NCBI RefSeq assembly: GCF_932526225.1
Contig: NC_064034.1
Coordinates: 12,040,887 to 12,104,886 of the forward strand
Direction: 5' to 3'
From: Nematostella vectensis
Lineage: Eukaryota > Cnidaria > Anthozoa > Actiniaria > Edwardsiidae
Length of the DNA: 64,000 nucleotides
Shown here in pieces: positions 44,401 through 64,000 of this stretch. The stretch's first letter is position 1, and each line of letters starts with the position of its first letter. The notes below the pieces were generated by a model that had not been told where the DNA came from, made no database searches, and worked only from the letters and a program-made list of their open reading frames with translations. Both the position numbers and the translations under genes were made by a program.

Positions 44401-47074
44401 CATGTGTTAAGGTACAGTAATTACAAGGACATAATATGTGTTTAGGAAATCCCAAGTACATACTATGCATTAAGGTAAGCCATTCTGCATTCCATGGGTT
44501 AAGTTGTAAATGTCTTAATTGCAGTCACTTTTCACACTAGACCAGTGTATTGGCATTATTGGAGGACGACCCAAGCACTCTCTCTACTTTGTTGGATTCC
44601 AAGGTATGTGTCACTAAAGATCCAACAGGCAGATATTCCTATTCTACTAATATACACCCTTAAGGCTGAATTAGACAGCAGGATTAAGTAGTATGTGACT
44701 TGCCTGCAACACTTCTACCGCTCGAGTCTCAGAGTGTAAATCAGGCTGCAACTCCACTTGTAATGTGTAATTAGGGCTAACACATGTTGTATGCAGGTCA
44801 CATACGACTAAATTTTGCTGTCTGAATCAGCCTTTATGGGGCAGGAGTCCCATATTTTCGACCCAATGGTCCACTTTGAAGCCTCTAGAATAATAACAGA
44901 AAACACTTTTATACATTCAAACAAAATGTGTAAAATCCAAGTAAGCCCTTTTTTATCTCCAACATTTCTGTAACGATTTTAAATTATTGGATCCTTCTAA
45001 GAATTCTACCAAGAAACGTGATACATTTTCTACCAAAATGTATTAACCAAGAACTTGGGCTGCCTGTGGTGCAAATTGATTCCTTGTCCATCTCTTCCCC
45101 AGAGCCCTCCCTATTTCTGCGCAGAAATAGGAAGGTCTCTAGGGACGAGATTGATTCTTTGTGTTTAAGCCCGAAATGGCAGTATGCCCTAGCCTTGTTT
45201 GAGGTTGCAACAATCAAAATCAATCAAATCATGGTCATATACACCTATTTCAATAAACGTTGTCAGTGCAAATGACGAATGGCAATTGGCAAATGGCAGT
45301 TCTAAGACCAATCACTGCTTATAGGTATAATTATTTGTAAGAATAAAGATGATAAGTAATACAATCACAGAAATTATCCACATTTTGTATGTTCAGTAGA
45401 AATTTGACGAGTTCCATGGTATTTTTTGATAGTTGAACGGCCATTTGACAAGCGCCATTTGCCATTTGCACTGAGAACGTTATTTGAAATAGGTGTATAT
45501 ACTGATTGCCCATCTTGTTGTAGATGAGAAGATGATTCATCTTGACCCGCACTACTGTCAACCAGTTGTTGACACAACACAGGAGAAATTTCCCACGGAG
45601 GTAATGCTGGAATAACTACCATCGTCATCTCATAACACTCATTATCTTCAAGCAAGACATATGTTGCATATGCATATGTTTTTGTTATAAGTAGATTCCA
45701 CAATGGAAAACATGACCATCACATCACAACTAGCAGGGCAGTAGCAGGCCACGTAAATACAGAAACATACAGGGACGCAATACAGAAACATACAGGGACG
45801 CAATACAGAAACATACAGGGACGCAATACAGAAACATACAGGGACGCAATACAGAAACATACAGGGACGCAATACAGAAACATACAGGGACGCAATACAG
45901 AAACATACAGGGACGCAATACAGAAACATACAGGGACGCAATACAGAAACATACAGGGACGCAATACAGAAACATACAGGGACGCAATACAGAAACATAC
46001 AGGGACGCAATACAGAAACATTAAGAAAATATGGGGGGGGGATAGTCACGCCCCTACTGGTCATTTCCTAATATATATGCCCTGACTAGTGCCTTATTTA
46101 CTGCTGCCACATAATCAACAACCATGATTATGATTTTTGCTATTATTATCTATAATGATTTCTATTGAAATATGATAAATTACGATTGCCATTGATTTAC
46201 TTGTTTCAGTCATTTCACTGTCCGAACCCAAGGAAAACGTCATTTAAAAAGATGGATCCATCTTGTACCATAGGATTCTATTGTAGTTCACACGAGGACT
46301 TCGAGTCATTCTGCCAGCACGCTTCAGAGGTATTAACTTACCACGCATAATCTGGTATACAGTGCGTTGTTTTATCTTGTAATAAATCGTTGCTTCCTGT
46401 CTATATCTTCCGTGTCTTTCCGGTCGTTTGTTTGTCGTTTTGTTTGTGTATTTGTCTGGATATGTGCGTATGGGGGGTGGGGGACTTGATGTGTCCATCT
46501 GCTTGGTTTATTTGGTTATCCATCTGTTTTTTTCTTCAGTTGTTTGCCCGCCTGTTGATGTTAATTTTTTCGCTTGTATTCAAATGTTCATCTTCGCTAA
46601 AACCTGATCCGTTCCACCATCCCTTTGCTCATCCATAAAGCTGTCCGTCCATTCGTCTATTCGCCATGTTATTAGCCTATCACTTTTACTGTCATTCGTT
46701 CGTTGGTGGCTAGCATTCTTAACCCCACCTGCCACGTACTGTAGGTATTGAGGCCTCCAATGCAGCGAGGCGACTACCCAATGTTCATCTTCGCTAAAAC
46801 CCGAAGTACTTCGGTGTCTTCCGGAACTGTTCGGGCCGCGAGGCTTTCCGAGAGTCTTGTGGAGAGTGAACAGAACAAAGCTTTATATAGCCACGAGCAC
46901 CGGGTACGGTCTTCGGGTTATCATGAATTGACTTCCGAACATGGCGAGCGATCTTCGGGACATCGCGAACAGCCTTTCGGACACGGCGAGGTGTCTTCAG
47001 AGTATCCCGATCACCCGCCGGACGCGTCAAACTTGAGCCGAAGTCCGACAACCGAAGAATATGTACTTCTATGA
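38445..47074 (+). CDS. ATG4D: ATG4D-type autophagy cysteine protease, complete, 11 exons
   Basis: Exons: 38445-38646, 38884-38967, 40440-40652, 40938-40993, 41347-41483, 41878-41948, 42994-43142, 44525-44603, 45524-45600, 46210-46329, 46745-47074, giving 505 aa with consistent phases. ATG4 proteases process and delipidate Atg8/LC3/GABARAP proteins. The catalytic Cys is C146 in [15 protein letters not shown]; Asp and His are D338 and H340 in [29 protein letters not shown] and [13 protein letters not shown] are family signatures. [14 protein letters not shown] is closest to ATG4D rather than ATG4C, and so is the long acidic N-terminus ([13 protein letters not shown]). The C-terminal ~85 residues are a His/Ser/Glu-rich extension with [17 protein letters not shown]-like repeats, ending EEYVLL, a plausible LC3-interacting motif. 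Intron 7 is an array of copies of the exon 7 donor site. A forward AATAAA is at 47513. Confidence 0.94.
39890..40050. mobile_element. Small inverted-repeat element
   Basis: AAAATCCTTGTCTCGTTTGG at about 39908 pairs with CCAAATGAAGGAAGGAATTTT-like text at about 40009-40029, and GGGAATAGC pairs with GCTATTCCC. The outer flanks (GACCTCGGCGAATTT, AGGTCGCC) add further pairing. ATG4D intron 2. Confidence 0.45.
42108..42719. mobile_element. hAT-like foldback element, TSD TTTGTG
   Basis: The left end CAGGGCTTCTGGAATTACGC and the right end GCGTAATTCCAGAAGCCCTG are perfect inverted repeats of about 21 bp. CAGGG termini are typical of hAT transposons. TTTGTG stands directly before and after the element, consistent with a target duplication. 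The interior repeats GTAATTTAGCGCGTAAT-like words and has no transposase. ATG4D intron 6. Confidence 0.65.
43119..44510 (+). repeat. Minisatellite made of the ATG4D exon 7 donor junction
   Basis: The unit (about 25-29 bp, often in ~52-bp pairs) reads CCATCTACATACCATG then TGTTAAGGTAAT. The exon 7 end at 43119-43142 has the same text, ending in TGTGTTAAG just before the intron GTAGTC. That exon sequence encodes PIYIPCVK, conserved in human ATG4D, so the coding edge is the likely source and the array its derivative. Many units keep AAG|GTAAT; others carry GAG|GTAAT, GAGCCATC or GATGTAAT variants. Confidence 0.9.
45236..45503. repeat. Inverted repeat pair (possible MITE)
   Basis: TATACACCTATTTCAATAA at about 45238, continuing to GTGCAAATG and GGCAAATGGCA by 45300, recurs as the reverse complement at about 45447-45503. 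A 22-bp perfect palindrome centred on TGCGCA lies just before, at about 45108-45129. ATG4D intron 8. Confidence 0.5.
45759..46020. repeat. 23-bp minisatellite, about 11.4 perfect copies
   Basis: The unit ACAGAAACATACAGGGACGC plus AAT repeats without variation. 23 bp is not a multiple of three and no frame contains a stop, which produces spurious minus-strand ORFs. ATG4D intron 9. Confidence 0.95.
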
Positions 47075-48700
47075 AAGATAGCTATATGACAGAGTATATA
47101 TAAATATATAGAATGAGATAGTAAATTTAATCAGTGATCTGTCATTTGTAAGGCGGTGGATCAAAGTGTATATTAATATTTGAAAAAAAGATAAATCCCT
47201 ATTACAGCACGTAACTTCGCAAAAGATGCAGAAAGGCAAAGCAAAATATGAAGTTAAGACTCGAATACACAAAACCTTTTAGAAAATAGCGTTACCTCCA
47301 TTTAAATAGCTGTTATTGATTTTAAGATGGATGCTAGTTCTTGACTGTTTATAGATGGGCCCGCCCACCACTCACGTTCTAGTAGTGTATAAAGATTTCA
47401 GAAGGAATAACTGTTAAAAGATTTTTATATTTCTTTCTGAAAATCTAATTGTAAAATATTCATGTATAATACAAGTCGGAAATTTGGTCATACATGGCTC
47501 TAGTAACTTCATAATAAAGTATTATTCGTAAAGATATATTTCAAATGGTTTTCGAAATCAGGTAGGCCTGCATGGCCAATTATTCCTAAAAAATATATCT
47601 AAAAACTCTTCAATTTCAAACCAGATCCGTAGGCGGCTTGAGTACTTGGAACATCCCCCTCCTCCCATCCCATACACATATCAAGATAGTTTGTTTTAAA
47701 AAGTATCATCTTTTAAATTTTCCTTATATGGAGAATAGTTTTGGAAAGTTGGCATATATTTTTAATTTTAGAAACGTCAGAACAGTTTGATGATCAAACT
47801 TTTCTTTCAAATTCTTTCAAATTGATTAGTCGATCTACTCGTTTAAAATATTTGTTTATCATTCAGGGGGGGAGGAGTGCAGGCCGAAAGTCCACTTTCG
47901 GTTCTCAATAGACGTGCTTTTTGCAGACAAAACTATAAAGCATAAGCTAGATCACTCTGGTATGTCATTGGGCTGTTTTGATAGCCAGATTAAAATCTTT
48001 AATTCGCACTTCCTTTTATGGCAGTGAAGCTGGTACCTGGTACTGTACTATTCACACTGTAATCAGATATTGTCTTTTATGTTCCAGCTAGTGCTAGCGA
48101 ACGGACTTTGAGTTAACGCGTCTATATATTATAGTCTGTTTTCCTTTCCCACCCTCCCACCCTAACACTGGGCTGAGAAGTCTATTGGTTGTTTTCAGTA
48201 CAGCTTTCACCATTTTTAGTGTATTATCTTTCAATAAACTTCTCATTGTGCCAAACTCATACTTGTGTTGTCTAGTATTTTTACTGCGAGATTTAATCCA
48301 TAAGTCAGACTTTATTTGTAGCCAAATCCAACAGTAAACGTCCCGTGGAGATAGTGCAAAGGCATCCAAAAATCCCTTTTGTTCTTTTAGGGGTGGTCAG
48401 ATTTTTATCAGAAAACTCACAGAAACTCCTATCCCGGAAAAATAATATTATCGGATTTCGCACCTCCCAAGAAAAATCCTAGGTACGGGGCTGTCATTTA
48501 GGAAATTTAGAAACGAGTTACAAATTCTGACCCAAGGACTTCGATAATATACTTATAAACAAAGTTGACCCTGATCACACACAACCGACTAATTCATACC
48601 TTATCTGCTATTTATTTCACTCTACCCGCTATTGATTTCGCTCGCCTGGTACTTTTACCTGGTTTTTTCTGGTGTCTGACTTTCAGATTTTCAAAATATT

Positions 48701-49120
48701 TAGGAGTTCTGTCTTGATTTCTTTATACTGTTTTTTTTCGTTTAGACATCGAAGAAGCTATTACATATATTTATATGCTTTATCTAAGTTGAGCGATTTT
48801 TATATACTGCTTTTTGATTTAGACATCGATTTGTTATAAGAGAGGCTATTTTCTTACATGTCTTTAGTGCCGTCTATATTGTGCTCTTTAAAATACTTTG
48901 GACGCAAGGAGTTCTTAGGAGTTCTGTCTTGATTTCTTTATACTGTTTTTTCGTTTAGACATCGAAGAAGCTATTACATATATTTATATGCTTTATCTAA
49001 GTTGAGCGATTTTTATATACTGCTTTTTGATTTAGACATCGATTTGTTATAAGAGAGGCTATTTTCTTACATGTCTTTAGTGCCGTCTATATTGTGCTCT
49101 TTAAAATACTTTGGACGCAA
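48701..49120. repeat. Tandem duplication of a ~206-bp unit
   Basis: 48701-48907 and 48916-49120 are almost identical, starting TAGGAGTTCTGTCTTG and ending TTTGGACGCAA. The left copy differs mainly by a longer T run. Each unit contains a smaller internal repeat (TTTAGACATCGA twice). Confidence 0.9.
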
Positions 49121-50175
49121 AATCAAAGGCAGTAGGGTAGAAAAAAAAGAGTTAAAATAATAAAGAAAACAATAAAAAATGCAACGACGAAAAAATATAT
49201 AAAGAACAATAGAAGATTTAGCGCATTCTCGCGCAATTCATATCTCTCACTTTTAAAAACGGGCATTTTCCGTCCAGATATTCTATTTTAACAAGACAAC
49301 ACCCAGTTCAGGGGCGAATCCAGGGTTGGTTTCGCGATTCAAAAGTAGCACCCTATTTAAGGGTGCTTCTCCCTAGACAATTGAGTTTGTAAAAGTTTTC
49401 ATAAATTGAACCACCCTCCGCCACTGCCGTTTTTTAACCTTTTATACCTTTAATTAATTAAGTGCCGTAGTACTAGAGCGGCAAACACCAAACAAAATAC
49501 ATTTTTCTCAACTTCGCCTAAACATATGCAGGTAATAATTGCGCTGTATTTTACTTGTTTGGAATATCAAAAGTAACTGAAAATCGACGACAATTCCTGT
49601 GACTAAAAGATGATGGATTACATAACCTAGGTCACATAACACCTCTAAACTGGGTTATGCAACAGTTTTTAAAAATAAGATGTTCCTCTGCTTAAGTTAA
49701 TTCCTCGCGCGATCAGTAAAAACGCGTCAACTCTAACGCCCCTCTGTTGTGAGTACCCCAATTTTTGTATTACATTTTTTTAAAGCCCTTAACTTCAATA
49801 TTGTTTATGCCAAGTTTAAAAAATATTCTGGATAGTATAACTATTTCAAGGGAATTACCTTAAGTTTCTAATATCTTCCGTTCGAAATATCAAGCCATTA
49901 TCCTCCGTTTTCTGAGCATGGGTACGTAAAAGAGATCTGTTTAACGATATTAGGGCGGAAATTAACGGATACAACAGTACAATTGCGAAAACGGTATATT
50001 TGTTCTGACCCTCACCGTAATACACTATTCATTACATGTCATTTTTCTCTTCAGGACGTACGAAGAAACCTGCTTGTTAACATAAAACATCTTGTGACGT
50101 TTCTTTTTTTTTTCTTGTAAACATCGCTTGTTTATGATTTGTAACATTATTACACCAACCATGAGATGCATTCCT

Positions 50176-50200
50176 ATTGGCTTACCGCGAGGTATTTAAG
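50176..50200 (+). promoter_or_regulatory. Likely core promoter of the VWA gene
   Basis: TATTTAAG at 50193-50200 is a TATA-like box about 50 bp before the start codon. ATTGG (reverse CCAAT) is at 50176-50180. Spacing would put transcription start near 50223-50230, giving a 5' UTR of about 20 bp. Confidence 0.5.
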
Positions 50201-50247
50201 GGAAAGCGCGGTGATTTCCTACGTCAGAGGCCCTGATCCTTCTCAAC

Positions 50248-64000
<13,753 letters not shown>

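Larger units (their letters stand above)
47075..50247. other. Gene-poor intergenic region
   Basis: After the ATG4D 3' UTR (AATAAA at 47513-47518) I see no convincing exon. The region is AT-rich. It contains an 18-bp hairpin (CCGAAAGT-CC-ACTTTCGG) near 47883, a 205-bp tandem duplication at 48701-49120, a GGGGCGAATCCAGGGTTGG fragment near 49312 that resembles the ends of local MITEs, and a 91-codon minus-strand ORF at 48094-48369 without recognisable similarity. Confidence 0.45.

Noticed and set aside
45759-46020. CRISPR-like array
   Set aside because: Repeats are directly adjacent with no spacers, in an animal intron.
45648-46064. Minus-strand ORFs with [19 protein letters not shown] repeats
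   Set aside because: The 23-bp array has no stop in any frame. The same text appears in three frames, and there is no start context or splice logic.
48094-48369. 91-codon minus-strand ORF in the intergenic region
   Set aside because: No recognisable domain, no supporting neighbours, and composition like the surrounding non-coding DNA.

Overview
This window is nuclear DNA of an early-branching animal, most likely an anthozoan cnidarian such as a Nematostella-like sea anemone. The evidence is intron-rich genes with GT-AG junctions, clear orthologues of METAP2, NSUN5, MFSD3, ATG4D and CYB561D2, a secreted modular extracellular protein, many short inverted-repeat transposons with poly-G/poly-C runs, and long ATT/TTTA/GAT microsatellites. 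The species is an inference. No prokaryotic or viral genes, CRISPR arrays, rRNA or convincing tRNA genes were seen.

Layout. 1-500 (+) is the last exon of a CYB561D2-type cytochrome b561. 1554-15368 (-) is a complete 13-exon METAP2 (483 aa). A separate five-exon BEN-domain gene (2383-4792, -, 491 aa) lies inside METAP2's last intron. 16226-26317 (-) is an 11-exon gene whose C-terminus is a Ras-type CDC25/RasGEF domain and whose N-terminal half is two coding minisatellites (22-aa and 12-aa repeats). 27164-34409 (+) is a complete 10-exon NSUN5 (516 aa). It meets MFSD3 (34475-38164, -, 3 exons, 419 aa) tail to tail with only 65 bp between the stop codons. MFSD3 is divergent from ATG4D (38445-47074, +, 11 exons, 505 aa) across a 280-bp shared promoter region. 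47075-50247 is gene-poor. 50248 to the window end (+) is the 5' part of a large secreted protein gene: signal peptide, VWA domain, then repeated four-cysteine WSC-like modules, FN2-like modules and F5/8 type C (discoidin) domains.

Exon boundaries were assigned by hand from splice consensus, and reading phase closes in every gene above. The housekeeping genes act separately: N-terminal methionine removal (METAP2), rRNA m5C methylation (NSUN5), autophagy (ATG4D) and transport (MFSD3). Nothing suggests operon-like co-function, but neighbours share promoters and 3' ends closely.

The most notable items are: (1) the modular VWA/W/FN2/F5-8C gene, with tandemly duplicated multi-exon blocks and symmetrical phase-1 exons; (2) a 1.4-kb minisatellite in ATG4D whose unit is the exon 7 splice-donor junction itself, so it carries dozens of copies of a donor-like site; (3) a RasGEF gene with long coding repeats and an apparent gap in its catalytic domain; (4) a restriction-like-endonuclease LINE fragment sitting between two ATT arrays, as expected of a Dong/R4-type element; and (5) numerous non-autonomous elements with recognisable terminal inverted repeats, including a piggyBac-like one flanked by TTAA.
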